In this document: positions 30,054-37,718 of the stretch, piece after piece | How positions within the stretch are numbered: the stretch's first letter is position 1 | Layout of the letters: each line of letters starts with the position of its first letter | Notes under the pieces: model-generated | What the model was told of the DNA's origin: nothing | What the model saw: the letters and a program-made list of their open reading frames with translations, nothing else | The model's database searches: none | Position numbers and translations under genes: made by a program | NCBI RefSeq assembly: GCF_002101815.1 | Contig: NZ_LQPM01000013.1 | Location: forward strand, 1 to 64,000 | DNA length: 64,000 bases | Source of the DNA: Mycobacterium paraense | Lineage (GTDB): Bacteria; Actinomycetota; Actinomycetes; Mycobacteriales; Mycobacteriaceae | Direction: 5' to 3'

Positions 30054-30557
30054 TCAGGTCACCAGCCGGTTGGAGCAGGCGATCACCGCGCGCAGCGCGG
30101 CCTGGGTCGGATCCTGTGACCAGCCCATCGCCCACTGCGCGCGAATCCCGTTGCTGCCGTGGATGAATGTCGTGGTGGCGCCGTCGGAGCGCAGCTGGTG
30201 AAACCTCAACGTCTCCACCGTGATCGCGAGGTCGTGCAGCATCGCGGTGAGCGCGGCGATCGGACCGCTGGCGGCGGCCGTACAGGTGCTGAGCTGATCG
30301 CCGACGGCGATGGTGGCCCGATAGTTGCGGGCCTGCGGGCCGAGCCGCCCGGCCGGCCGCTCGGTGTCGGTGCAGGCGAAGTGCCCCAGCCGCACCGGGC
30401 CGGCGCCTTGGCCGTAGGTGGCGACGAAGGCCTCCCAGGACAGCGCGTCGGCCTCCTCCCGAAGACCGCGCGGCAAGTCGGCGCCGAAGTGGTGGGCGAA
30501 CCACGCGGCCGCCGGACGCTCGGGCGCCGGGGAGAAACGGGATTGGGATAAGGCCAT
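30054..30557 (-). CDS. Free-standing LeuA-type allosteric (leucine-binding) domain protein
   Basis: A 167-residue protein without a catalytic barrel that matches the C-terminal part of mycobacterial 2-isopropylmalate synthase. LPRGLREEADALSWEAF resembles the LeuA linker (LPRRLQIEF...), ASGPIAALTAMLHDL resembles GNGPLAAFVHALADVG, and the end QAALRAVIACSNR resembles TASLRAVVSAVNR. In LeuA this domain dimerises and binds leucine for feedback inhibition. Alone it could bind leucine as a sensor or form mixed complexes with LeuA; both are inference. An attenuator-like leader with Leu-Leu and Val-Val codons sits in front. Confidence 0.72.
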   Translation of the reverse strand: MALSQSRFSPAPERPAAAWFAHHFGADLPRGLREEADALSWEAFVATYGQGAGPVRLGHFACTDTERPAGRLGPQARNYRATIAVGDQLSTCTAAASGPIAALTAMLHDLAITVETLRFHQLRSDGATTTFIHGSNGIRAQWAMGWSQDPTQAALRAVIACSNRLVT

Positions 30558-30684
30558 GGTTTCGGTCTTCTCTGATCGAGAGGGGCGACCGACGGTAGTA
30601 GCTTCCGACCCACAGCGGGGGGTCGGTCTGGGATCAGACCCCGCTGCGGGTGCTGGCTACTACGGCACGCTGAAGAAGACGCAC
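30558..30684 (-). promoter_or_regulatory. Attenuator-like leader of the LeuA-domain gene
   Basis: The transcript from about 30684 to the start codon at 30557 holds a short leader peptide and several competing pairings. (a) GTAGTAGC at 30663-30656, exactly the two Val codons, pairs with GCTACTAC at 30602-30595. (b) A long inner hairpin is built on CAGCGG/CCGCTG and GGTCTG/CAGACC, 30646-30613. (c) CCGACCC/GGGTCGG, 30626-30605, excludes (b). (d) GACCGAC 30628-30622 pairs with GTCGGTC 30593-30587. There is no U-run, so control may act on translation rather than termination. Confidence 0.6.
30634..30684 (-). CDS. Leader peptide with Leu-Leu and Val-Val regulatory codons
   Basis: Sixteen codons, VRLLQRAVVASTRSGV, then TGA. 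The Leu pair is CTT-CTT (30678-30673) and the Val pair GTA-GTA (30663-30658), codons that are rare in GC-rich mycobacterial genes; using rare codons in tandem is the hallmark of an attenuation leader peptide. The GTG start lies seven bases after the -10 hexamer TATCGT, so it should be leaderless, as for other mycobacterial leader peptides. Stalling here for lack of Leu- or Val-tRNA would free the downstream stems. Confidence 0.6.
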   Translation of the reverse strand: MRLLQRAVVASTRSGV

Positions 30685-30691
30685 GAGCGCG

Positions 30692-30721
30692 ACGATAGAC
30701 GCCCGGGCGCCGGCAACGCAA
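30692..30721 (-). promoter_or_regulatory. Promoter of the leader peptide/LeuA-domain unit
   Basis: TTGCGT (30721-30716) as -35, an 18-bp spacer, and TATCGT (30697-30692) as -10, placing the transcription start at or next to the GTG of the leader peptide. Confidence 0.5.
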
Positions 30722-30780
30722 ATTCATTTCGCGCGACCGAGTGCGCCCTTGCCGGACAAGCGCTTTCGCGGACCATCACG

Positions 30781-30796
30781 ACGGTGCCCGCACCGT
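30781..30796. repeat. Short perfect inverted repeat between divergent genes
   Basis: ACGGTGC-cc-GCACCGT, 7-base arms, in the 219-bp gap between the leader-peptide unit and the small lipoprotein gene; a 10-base palindrome GTATCGATAC follows at 30819-30828. Either could be a regulator site. Nothing else is seen in this gap. Confidence 0.4.
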
Positions 30797-30903
30797 CGTT
30801 CCACGAATAACGCGAAACGTATCGATACTGCGGTGACAGCGATAACATCTGGAGGCAGTGGTGTCCCCGAATACGGGCTTCCAGCAAACGAAAGGCGCCA
30901 CGG

Positions 30904-31059
30904 ATGAACATCAAGAAAACTGGCAGACGAATTCACCCGGCCCGGCTGCTCGCCGCGGCACTGGCCGCGCTATTCGCCGTGTTGGCCGCGGGCTGCGCGA
31001 CCCACAACCCCGGCACGTTCCTGACGCCACCGGCGACCCTGCCGGCCCCCGGTCGATAA
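30904..31059 (+). CDS. Very small lipoprotein 1
   Basis: A 51-residue protein: basic start MNIKKTGRRIHPARLL, hydrophobic Ala/Leu core, lipobox LAAGC and a mature part of only about 19 residues rich in Pro and Thr. It should be lipidated and anchored outside the plasma membrane. GAAAGG is spaced ten bases before the ATG. A second gene with the same layout follows 105 bp on, with a similar ribosome-site context (GAAAGGC...CACGG), suggesting an old duplication. No function is known; it is easily missed by gene finders. Confidence 0.6.
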   Translation: MNIKKTGRRIHPARLLAAALAALFAVLAAGCATHNPGTFLTPPATLPAPGR

Positions 31060-31164
31060 ACCGCGGCAGCGAACACCAATTACACGATTATTGGACCGCC
31101 ACAATTTCGTCCGAACACGCGAATCGGTGCGGCGGCATACGGCGTCTCAATGAAAGGCACGGTC

Positions 31165-31308
31165 GTGAGCGAGAAAAGCAAAAACAGGGCGCGGATAGCG
31201 GTGGCGGGCGCGCTGATCGCCACGTTCGCCATCACGGCGACGGGCTGCGCGGCGTCACTGCACCCGGTGCAACTCCCCCGCGGCGGCGGGACGGTCACCA
31301 CTCAATAG
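31165..31308 (+). CDS. Very small lipoprotein 2
   Basis: A 47-residue protein from a GTG start: VSEKSKNRARIAVAG, a hydrophobic stretch, a weak lipobox ending ATGC, and a short Pro/Gly-rich mature end (LPRGGGTVTTQ). GAAAGGC lies seven bases upstream; an in-frame ATG at 31150 is an alternative with no ribosome site. It appears paralogous to the preceding gene. It ends 5 bp before the convergent MEDS-domain gene. Confidence 0.55.
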   Translation: MSEKSKNRARIAVAGALIATFAITATGCAASLHPVQLPRGGGTVTTQ

Positions 31309-31313
31309 CTCGG

Positions 31314-32318
31314 TCAGCCGTTGGGTCCCGCCGACTGGTCGAACCGAAGGTAGGCCTGGATCGTCGTCCCGGCCGACGTGGTGTGCGTGCGCACCAGATC
31401 GGATAGGGCGTTGACCAGGTACAGGCCGCGACTGGCGGGGGCGGTGGGGCCCGGGTCCAGGCGTCCCACCAGCGGGTCGTCGAACCGTCCGGTGTCGCGG
31501 GCCTCGCACACCATATGCTCGTCTTGGCGCCAGAAGGCCAGCCGACAGGCCCCGTCGGTATACATCAGGCTGTTGCTGGCCAGCTCCGTCGCGATCAGCT
31601 GCAGATCGTCGATGCCGTCCTGCGACATGCCCACCCAGCCGGCGTAGTTGACGGCGAACGACCGGGCCGGGCTCAAATCTGCGGACTTTCTGACCGTGTA
31701 CGTGACGGCCCCCGGGTTCGCCTGCAGCGGCCGGTTGCAGCGCGCCAGGGCGTCGCCGGGCGCGTACTCGGCGCTGCGCTGCAGCGCGCCGCGGTTCCAC
31801 AGAAAGGGGTGGGTGGCGCGGGCCTCGGCCAGCAGCTCGTCGTCGAGCCGGCTCGCGTCGTACAGGCACAACTTCGCCACCGGGTAGCCGTCGAGCGCCT
31901 CGTTGACCAGCGCCTCGTGCTCCACGCACGCGACGAACTCGGCGTCGCGACGGCCCGGCCAGGCGAGCTGGCTCAAGATCCGCACCCGCCGGTCGGGGTG
32001 CTCGTCGACGAAGGAACCCTCCATGGCCATGAACCGGCTCGGGTTGCGGCCGACCTCGGCGATGTCGGCCATGCGCAATTCGGCCGTGAATCCGCCCACC
32101 GACCCGGACAGGGCGTCGTGCAAGGGCCCCAGCTGATCGCCGGGCATCGCCACCAGAACCGCCTCATCGGCCGCCAGGCCGTCGAGCACGAAGCGCACCG
32201 CCGAGTCCAAATAGTCCCGCTGCGAACGGTAAAGAAGCGCGGAATGGACGAAACCCGCGTGGCCGGCTTGCGTCCCCCTCAGGCCTTCCCGCATTCCAGC
32301 GCTGTCGCTGTCGATCAC
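31314..32318 (-). CDS. MEDS-domain sensor with anti-sigma-factor-type kinase domain
   Basis: A 334-residue protein in two parts. Residues about 15-175 fit the MEDS (DcmR-like sensory) domain: AGFVHSALLYRSQRDYLDSAV near the start and GYPVAKLCLYD near its end. Residues about 200-330 form an HATPase_c fold of the RsbW type: DLQLIATELASNSLMYTDG is the N box and CEARDTGRFDDPL the G1 box. The usual partners are a sigma factor or anti-anti-sigma protein; none is encoded next to it. It starts at GTG 32318. It may sense a small molecule and release a sigma factor (inference). Confidence 0.78.
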   Translation of the reverse strand: MIDSDSAGMREGLRGTQAGHAGFVHSALLYRSQRDYLDSAVRFVLDGLAADEAVLVAMPGDQLGPLHDALSGSVGGFTAELRMADIAEVGRNPSRFMAMEGSFVDEHPDRRVRILSQLAWPGRRDAEFVACVEHEALVNEALDGYPVAKLCLYDASRLDDELLAEARATHPFLWNRGALQRSAEYAPGDALARCNRPLQANPGAVTYTVRKSADLSPARSFAVNYAGWVGMSQDGIDDLQLIATELASNSLMYTDGACRLAFWRQDEHMVCEARDTGRFDDPLVGRLDPGPTAPASRGLYLVNALSDLVRTHTTSAGTTIQAYLRFDQSAGPNG

Positions 32319-32425
32319 TACTGCCAACCCCCTGCTGGACCGGCCCCCAAAACGTTCCCCCTCCCCATACCCGATAAGGACCTTCGATATGCAAACGAAC
32401 GGATCGCAACCGCGCGCGTCGGGTC

Positions 32426-33868
32426 CTACAACCACCAGGAGGCGGCGGCGTCCAGATGACGACGGATGCGGTAACGGGCGAGGCTGTCGTCACCGGCCTT
32501 GATCGCCTGCAGGATTCGCACATGGGCGTGCTCGACGGCCGCCACGTCCTCCCACGTGGGCTGGGCCTGCCCGGTGCTGGACCAGTGCCGGCGAAACAGC
32601 TCGATGATGATCCGCAGGAACAGGTCGAGCAGCGCGTTGCCGGCCAGCCGCGCCAGGCCGAGGTGGAACCGGACCTCGTCGCCCATGGCCTCGGTCGCCT
32701 CGCGCGCGCTGCCCTCGGGAACGCCCCGGTGCGCGTCCAGGAAGGCGGCCACCCCGGATTCGGTGCGCCGCTTGACGACCCTGGCGACGTTGTCGATCTC
32801 GATCGCATCGCGGACGCTGCGCAGGTCCTCGCCGGTGGGCTTGCGGTACTGCAGGTACAGCGCGATGGTTTCGATGCTCGCCTCGGCCCGGGGGCGGGTG
32901 ACGATCAGCCCGCCGCCGGGTCCGCGGCGCATCTGGGCGACGGAGTGATATTCGAGTAGCCGCACCGCTTCCCGGAACACCGCGCGGCTCACCCGGTAGC
33001 GCTCCACCAGGGCGGTCTCGGTTCCGAAAACCGAACCGGGCTGCCAGCCGCCGTCGACGATCTCGTCGCCGATGGTGGCCGCCAGCATCTCGGCGAGCTT
33101 GCCCCGCGGCGCATCGCCGTCGAGCCGCCGGCGCCGCGCGCGCGGGCGGCCCTTGCCGCCGGGGTGATGCCGCTGCAGCCAGGCGGTCACCGCTTCGACG
33201 TGCCGCTCGGACAGCGACCTGGCCCGCGCCGCGTCGCCGGCGGTGACGGCGGCGACGATCTCTGCGTGGTGCTTGTGCATGTGGTCGACCGCCTCGATGG
33301 CCTCGGTTTCCGAGTCGGTCCGCGACGCAAGGGCGTAGCGGGTGGTGAGCCTGATCAGGATGTCGATGAACAGTTGCAGCACCGGGCTCTTGGACTGCTC
33401 CGCCAGCGCGATGTGGAACTCATCGCGCGGCGCCGGCTGTCCCGGGCGCCAGTGCTGCTCCGCGCGCAACACCGCGCGCAGGCGGTCGATGCCCACTTCG
33501 TCGATGCGCTCCGCGGCCAGCGAGGCCGCCAACGGCTCGAGCACCAGGCGCGCGTTGAGCAGGTCGACGAGCGTGGTGCCCACGTACTCGAGATAGATGA
33601 CGACGGCGCGGGTCGCGGGGCCGGCGTCCGGCTCGCAGATCAGCAGCCCGCCGCCCGGGCCGCGGCGCATCCGGGCCACCTGATGGTGTTCGACGAGGCG
33701 AACGGCCTCCCGCAGCACCGATCGGCTGACGCCATAGCGCCGTTGCAGGGCCTGCTCGGAGCCCAGCGATTCACCGACGGGCCAGCCGCGACGAACGACG
33801 TCCGCCTCGATGTGGCGGGCGATCTGAGCGGCGAGCTTGTCCGTCGAACCGGAATCGCGCTGTGCCAC
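32426..33868 (-). CDS. Double GntR/FadR-type transcriptional regulator (Rv3060c-like)
   Basis: A 480-residue protein made of two full FadR-like repressors in tandem. Each half has a winged helix (RYGVSRSVLREAVRLVEHH about residue 45; RYRVSRAVFREAVRLLEYH about 285), followed by MRRGPGGGL and a helical FCD-type ligand domain. A basic linker (GGKGRPRARRRRL) joins them. A single chain thus carries what normally forms a dimer. It lies upstream of the thiolase gene, 8 bp away on the same strand, and near DUF35 and fadE22, suggesting control of this acyl-CoA block. Confidence 0.9.
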   Translation of the reverse strand: MAQRDSGSTDKLAAQIARHIEADVVRRGWPVGESLGSEQALQRRYGVSRSVLREAVRLVEHHQVARMRRGPGGGLLICEPDAGPATRAVVIYLEYVGTTLVDLLNARLVLEPLAASLAAERIDEVGIDRLRAVLRAEQHWRPGQPAPRDEFHIALAEQSKSPVLQLFIDILIRLTTRYALASRTDSETEAIEAVDHMHKHHAEIVAAVTAGDAARARSLSERHVEAVTAWLQRHHPGGKGRPRARRRRLDGDAPRGKLAEMLAATIGDEIVDGGWQPGSVFGTETALVERYRVSRAVFREAVRLLEYHSVAQMRRGPGGGLIVTRPRAEASIETIALYLQYRKPTGEDLRSVRDAIEIDNVARVVKRRTESGVAAFLDAHRGVPEGSAREATEAMGDEVRFHLGLARLAGNALLDLFLRIIIELFRRHWSSTGQAQPTWEDVAAVEHAHVRILQAIKAGDDSLARYRIRRHLDAAASWWL

Positions 33869-33876
33869 AATCTATC

Positions 33877-35070
33877 TCAGCAAGTCAGCAACATGCAGCC
33901 GGCGACGGGCCCGCCGCCCACCGACACCACGCCGACCTCGGGGCGTTTCGACACCTGGCGCTCGCCCGCCTCGCCCCGCAGCTGCAGGCATCCTTCGTGC
34001 AGGGCCCAGTAGCCGTGCATGCGCCCGGCCGACAGCTGGCCGCCGTAGGTGTTGAGCGGCAGCCGGCCGTCGCGGGCGATCCGCGTGCCGCCCTCGACGA
34101 ACGGCCCACCCTCCCCGTCGCCGCACACCCCGAGGGCTTCCAGCCAGGCCAGGGTGAGATACGTGAAGCCGTCGTACAACTCGGCGACCTCGAGGTCGGC
34201 CGGCGTCAACTGCGTCCGCGACCACATCTGGGCGGTCGCGTCCGACATCGCCATCTTGGGGTAGTCGGCGCGATGAAACCAGCCGCCGGCACCGTCGGAT
34301 CCGCCGATCGCCTCCACCGCCACCGCGCGGTGCGGGCAGTCGCGGGCGTATTGGGCGTGTGATACCACCACCGCGATCGAGCCGTCGATCGGGACATCGC
34401 AATCCAAGAGGCCGAACGGCGTGGACACCAGGCGCGCGCCCAGGTAGTCGGCCATGGTCATCGGTTCGCGGTAGACGGCGAGCGGATTCAGCGCGGCGTT
34501 GCGCCTGCCGTTGAGCGCCAGCCAGCCCAGCTGTTCCTTGGTGGTCCCGTACAGCTCCATGTGCCGGCGGCAGTTCAGCGCCAGCCAGTTCGCCGCCGAA
34601 TAGGCATGCGCCGCAACCAGATCGTTGACGTCATCCATGGCGCCGACGGCCGGGCGCGGCGCGCCCTCGGGTGTTTCGAACATCCGCGCCAGCGGCTGGG
34701 CGGGCGCGTTCTCCTCCCGCTTGACCGGCACCGTGCCGCCGAGCATCTGGATCGTCCGGTACACGACCACATGGCGGGCCCGCCGCTCGGCGACCGCGCG
34801 GCACGCCGACATCACCGGGCTCAGCAGCCCGCCGGTGCCGAAGCCGGAACCGCAGTCGGCGGCCTCGATGCGCAGTTCGGTGTTGACGTCCGCGGCCGGC
34901 GTGTCACCGAGGGTGGCGATCCCGTCGACGTCCGCGGGCGCCAGGCCGGCGTCCTCGATGGCCGCCCGCACCGCCTCCATAGTCAGCTCCAGGCCGGGAA
35001 TGCCGGTGCGACGGCCTATTCGCGAGATGCCGATGCCGGACAAGATCGCGTCCTTTTCGAAATACGTCAT
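33877..35070 (-). CDS. Thiolase-fold protein (lipid-transfer/Ltp2-like aldolase family)
   Basis: A 397-residue thiolase-superfamily protein. GIGISRIGRRTGIPGLELTMEAVRAAIEDAGL opens the fold, and the C-terminal signatures are NTYGGQLSAGRMHGYW and GGGPVAGCMLLTC. The usual nucleophile cysteine of degradative thiolases is not in its normal context, as in the Ltp-type retro-aldolases that cleave steroid side chains together with a DUF35 protein. A DUF35 gene lies divergently 57 bp away, supporting that reading. The substrate is unknown. ATG at 35070. Confidence 0.82.
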   Translation of the reverse strand: MTYFEKDAILSGIGISRIGRRTGIPGLELTMEAVRAAIEDAGLAPADVDGIATLGDTPAADVNTELRIEAADCGSGFGTGGLLSPVMSACRAVAERRARHVVVYRTIQMLGGTVPVKREENAPAQPLARMFETPEGAPRPAVGAMDDVNDLVAAHAYSAANWLALNCRRHMELYGTTKEQLGWLALNGRRNAALNPLAVYREPMTMADYLGARLVSTPFGLLDCDVPIDGSIAVVVSHAQYARDCPHRAVAVEAIGGSDGAGGWFHRADYPKMAMSDATAQMWSRTQLTPADLEVAELYDGFTYLTLAWLEALGVCGDGEGGPFVEGGTRIARDGRLPLNTYGGQLSAGRMHGYWALHEGCLQLRGEAGERQVSKRPEVGVVSVGGGPVAGCMLLTC

Positions 35071-35108
35071 ACGCACCGCCCGTCAACCGCCACCCGCACC
35101 GAATCAAT

Positions 35109-35118
35109 AGAGTGTACT
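35109..35118 (-). promoter_or_regulatory. Shared promoter element AGTACACTCT before the thiolase gene
   Basis: On the minus strand this contains TACACT, a good -10 hexamer about 40 bp before the thiolase start. The identical decamer occurs at 37719-37728 before fadE22. On the plus strand the same bases provide a TACTGT hexamer eight bases ahead of the DUF35 start. Confidence 0.45.
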
Positions 35119-35127
35119 GTATTGGGC

Positions 35128-35460
35128 GTGTCAGGCCAGCTGCTCATCGAACACTGCGACACGTGCGCGCGCTGGGTCCACCCGGCGGCCGGCGAATGCC
35201 GCGACTGCGGCGCCCCGCTGGTGTCGCGACCGGTATCGGGCCGCGGCACGGTGTTCACCTACACGGTCAATCACCACCCGTACAACCCCGACATCCCAAC
35301 CCCGTATGTGATCGCGATCGTGGAGCTCGCCGAACAGAGCGGGCTGCGGGTGGCGGCCAATATCGTTGGCTGTGACCCCGATTCGGTGACCTGCGGGATG
35401 CCCGTCGAGATCCAGCCCGAGAAGGGCGGCGCCGGCGCGCCCCAATTCGCGCCGGCCTGA
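35128..35460 (+). CDS. DUF35 OB-fold / zinc-ribbon acyl-CoA-associated protein
   Basis: A 110-residue protein: an N-terminal zinc ribbon with four cysteines (CDTC and CRDC, ten residues apart), then the OB-fold (GRGTVFTYTVNHHPYNPDIPTPYVIAIVEL). DUF35 proteins pair with thiolase-like enzymes and hold the acyl-CoA; in cholesterol side-chain cleavage such a domain is needed by the Ltp2 aldolase. The divergent thiolase gene makes this pairing likely. The GTG start lies close behind a -10-like hexamer, so it is probably leaderless. Confidence 0.85.
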   Translation: MSGQLLIEHCDTCARWVHPAAGECRDCGAPLVSRPVSGRGTVFTYTVNHHPYNPDIPTPYVIAIVELAEQSGLRVAANIVGCDPDSVTCGMPVEIQPEKGGAGAPQFAPA

Positions 35461-35468
35461 CAACCGGC

Positions 35469-37646
35469 CTAGTTGATCAGCGGGTCGCGCGGCATGCCGA
35501 GGATCCGCTCGGCGATCTGATTGCGGGTGACCTCCGAGGTGCCGCCGGCGATCGACATGCCGCGCGCCCCCATGATCATCCGACTGGCCAGCGCGCCCTG
35601 CCCGTCGCCGAGCGCGACCTCGGGCCCCAGCAGCGCCGCCGAGATCGCGGCGCCGTCCACCATGTGTTCGGCCAGCTTCAGTTTGGTGACGTTGCCTTCC
35701 GGTCCCGGGCCCGCCCCTTCGACGCTGCGGGCGACGCGGCGCAGGTTCAGCAGCCGCAGCGCGTGGTCGTCGGCCAGGTAGTTACCCACGCGAATCTTGG
35801 CCCCCGCCAATTGATCCGGGCGCTGGCCGACCAGTTCGATCAGCATGTCCGCCAGGCCCTCGTAGAACGAGCCGCTGCCGCCGATGCTGACGCGCTCGTT
35901 GCCGAGCGTGGCGCGAGCGACCGTCCACCCGGTGTTCGGCTCGCCGACGACGTCCTCGTCGGGAACGAACAGGTCGTTGAAGAACACCTCGTTGAAATCC
36001 GAGCCGCCGGTGATCTGCCGCAGCGGCCGCACCTCGACCTCGGGCGCCTTCATGTCGACGATCACCGTGGTGATGCCGGCGTGCTTCGGCGCCTCCGGGT
36101 CGGTGCGCACGGTGGCCAGCCCCCGCGCGCAGTAGTGCGCCCCACTGGTCCACACCTTCTGCCCGTTGATCTTCCAGCCGCCGTCGACGCGGGTGGCGCG
36201 GGTCTTGATGGACGCCGCGTCGGATCCCGCGTCCGGCTCGGAGAACAGCTGGCACCAGATCTCGTCCTTGCGCAGCGCCTTCTCCACGAATCTTTCGATC
36301 TGCCAAGGCGTTCCGTGCTGGATCAGGGTCAGGATCACCCATCCGGTGATGCCGTAGTCGGGCCGCTTGATGCCCGCGGCGCGGAACTCCTCCTCGATCA
36401 CCAGCTGCTCCACCGCGTCGGCGCCGCGGCCCCAGGGCTTGGGCCAGTGCGGCATCACGTAGCCGGTTTCGATGAGCTTGTCGCGCTGCGCCTGCTTGTC
36501 CAGGGCGGCGATTTCGGCGGCGTCGGCGTGGATCTGGGTGCGCAGCTCTTCGGCCTCGGGCGGCAGGTCCAGGCTGTTCTCGCGCACGGCGCCGGCCGCG
36601 GTGCGTTCGAAGACGTCGGCGGCCGGGCCGTCGCCGCCGAACAGTGCCGTGGTCACCAGCGCCCGGCGCAGGTGCAGATGGGCGTCGTGCTCCCAGGTGA
36701 AGCCGATGCCGCCGTGCACCTGAATGTTCATCTCGGCGTTGCGCGCATACGCCGGGAAGGCCAGCGCCGCGGCCACGGCGGCGATGAGGCGAAACTGGGC
36801 TTCGTCCTCTGAGGAGTCCTCCGCCGCCGCGCGCGAGGCGTCCCACACCGCGGCGGTCGCCGACTCCGACGCCACCAGCATGTTGGCGCAATGATGCTTG
36901 ACGGCTTGGAAAGTCGCGATGGTGCGGCCGAACTGCTGGCGCACCTTGGCGTAGTCGACGGCGGCCTCCACACAGTCGGAGGCCCCGCCCACCGCCTCGG
37001 CGGCCAGCAGCGTGCGGGCGCGGGCCAGCGCCGACTCCCGCGCCCCCGGCACGATGTCGCCGGAACCGATGCCGACGTCGTCCAGGCGGACGCGTCCCGA
37101 CCGCCGGGTCGGGTCGAGGTTGTCGGGCACGTCCACCGAGACACCGGACCGGCCGCGTTCCACCAGCAGCAGGTCGTCACCGGCGGCGATCACCAGCAGG
37201 TCGGCCAGCCCGGCGCCCAGCACGATGCCGGCGCTGCCGTTCGCCACGCCGTCGGAGACCCGGACATCGCCTGCCAGGCCGATCCCCGCGGTGACGGTGC
37301 CGTCGATCAGCCCGGGCAGCAGCCGCGACTTCTGCTCGGGCGTGCCGTCTTTCGCGACCACGGCCGAGGCGATCACGGTCGGCACGAACGGCCCCGGCGC
37401 CACCGCGCGGCCGAGTTCCTCGACGACCACGACGAGTTCGGGCAGCCCGTAGCCCGAGCCGCCGTGTTCCTCGTCGATGTGCAACCCCAGCCAGCCCAGC
37501 TCCACCAGGTTGTGCCAGAACGGGGGCCGGGGTTCGTCGGTCGCGTCGAGCAGCGACCGGGCGGCCCAGCGCGCCTTCTGCGCGGTCAGGAACGCGCGGG
37601 CTACCTCGGCGAGTTCGCGATGGTCGTCGGTCAGTGCGATACCCAT
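35469..37646 (-). CDS. fadE22: Acyl-CoA dehydrogenase FadE22, double-length
   Basis: A 725-residue protein in which two acyl-CoA dehydrogenase modules are joined. Residues about 1-345 begin TDDHRELAEVARAFL and include IQVHGGIGFTWEHDAHL; the second module (about 385-725) has FSEPDAGSDAASIKTRA for FAD/substrate binding and SEVTRNQIAERILGMPR at the end. One module may be catalytic and the other structural, as in other fused FadE pairs; which is which is not proven. GAGGAGG precedes the ATG. It is convergent with the DUF35 gene. Confidence 0.92.
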   Translation of the reverse strand: MGIALTDDHRELAEVARAFLTAQKARWAARSLLDATDEPRPPFWHNLVELGWLGLHIDEEHGGSGYGLPELVVVVEELGRAVAPGPFVPTVIASAVVAKDGTPEQKSRLLPGLIDGTVTAGIGLAGDVRVSDGVANGSAGIVLGAGLADLLVIAAGDDLLLVERGRSGVSVDVPDNLDPTRRSGRVRLDDVGIGSGDIVPGARESALARARTLLAAEAVGGASDCVEAAVDYAKVRQQFGRTIATFQAVKHHCANMLVASESATAAVWDASRAAAEDSSEDEAQFRLIAAVAAALAFPAYARNAEMNIQVHGGIGFTWEHDAHLHLRRALVTTALFGGDGPAADVFERTAAGAVRENSLDLPPEAEELRTQIHADAAEIAALDKQAQRDKLIETGYVMPHWPKPWGRGADAVEQLVIEEEFRAAGIKRPDYGITGWVILTLIQHGTPWQIERFVEKALRKDEIWCQLFSEPDAGSDAASIKTRATRVDGGWKINGQKVWTSGAHYCARGLATVRTDPEAPKHAGITTVIVDMKAPEVEVRPLRQITGGSDFNEVFFNDLFVPDEDVVGEPNTGWTVARATLGNERVSIGGSGSFYEGLADMLIELVGQRPDQLAGAKIRVGNYLADDHALRLLNLRRVARSVEGAGPGPEGNVTKLKLAEHMVDGAAISAALLGPEVALGDGQGALASRMIMGARGMSIAGGTSEVTRNQIAERILGMPRDPLIN

Positions 37647-37683
37647 GAGGGCCTCCTCGCGCCGCTGCCGGGGGTGACTGCCT

Positions 37684-37708
37684 GCCCCGCTCCGAGGGGG
37701 AGCGGGGC
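37684..37708 (-). promoter_or_regulatory. Strong hairpin in the leader of fadE22
   Basis: Ten-base arms GCCCCGCTCC and GGAGCGGGGC with a five-base loop, between the SDR stop and the fadE22 start. If transcription starts at the TACACT promoter just upstream, the hairpin is in the 5' leader; otherwise it separates SDR from fadE22 as a terminator-like stem without a U-run. Confidence 0.5.
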
Positions 37709-37718
37709 GGCTGCCTAA

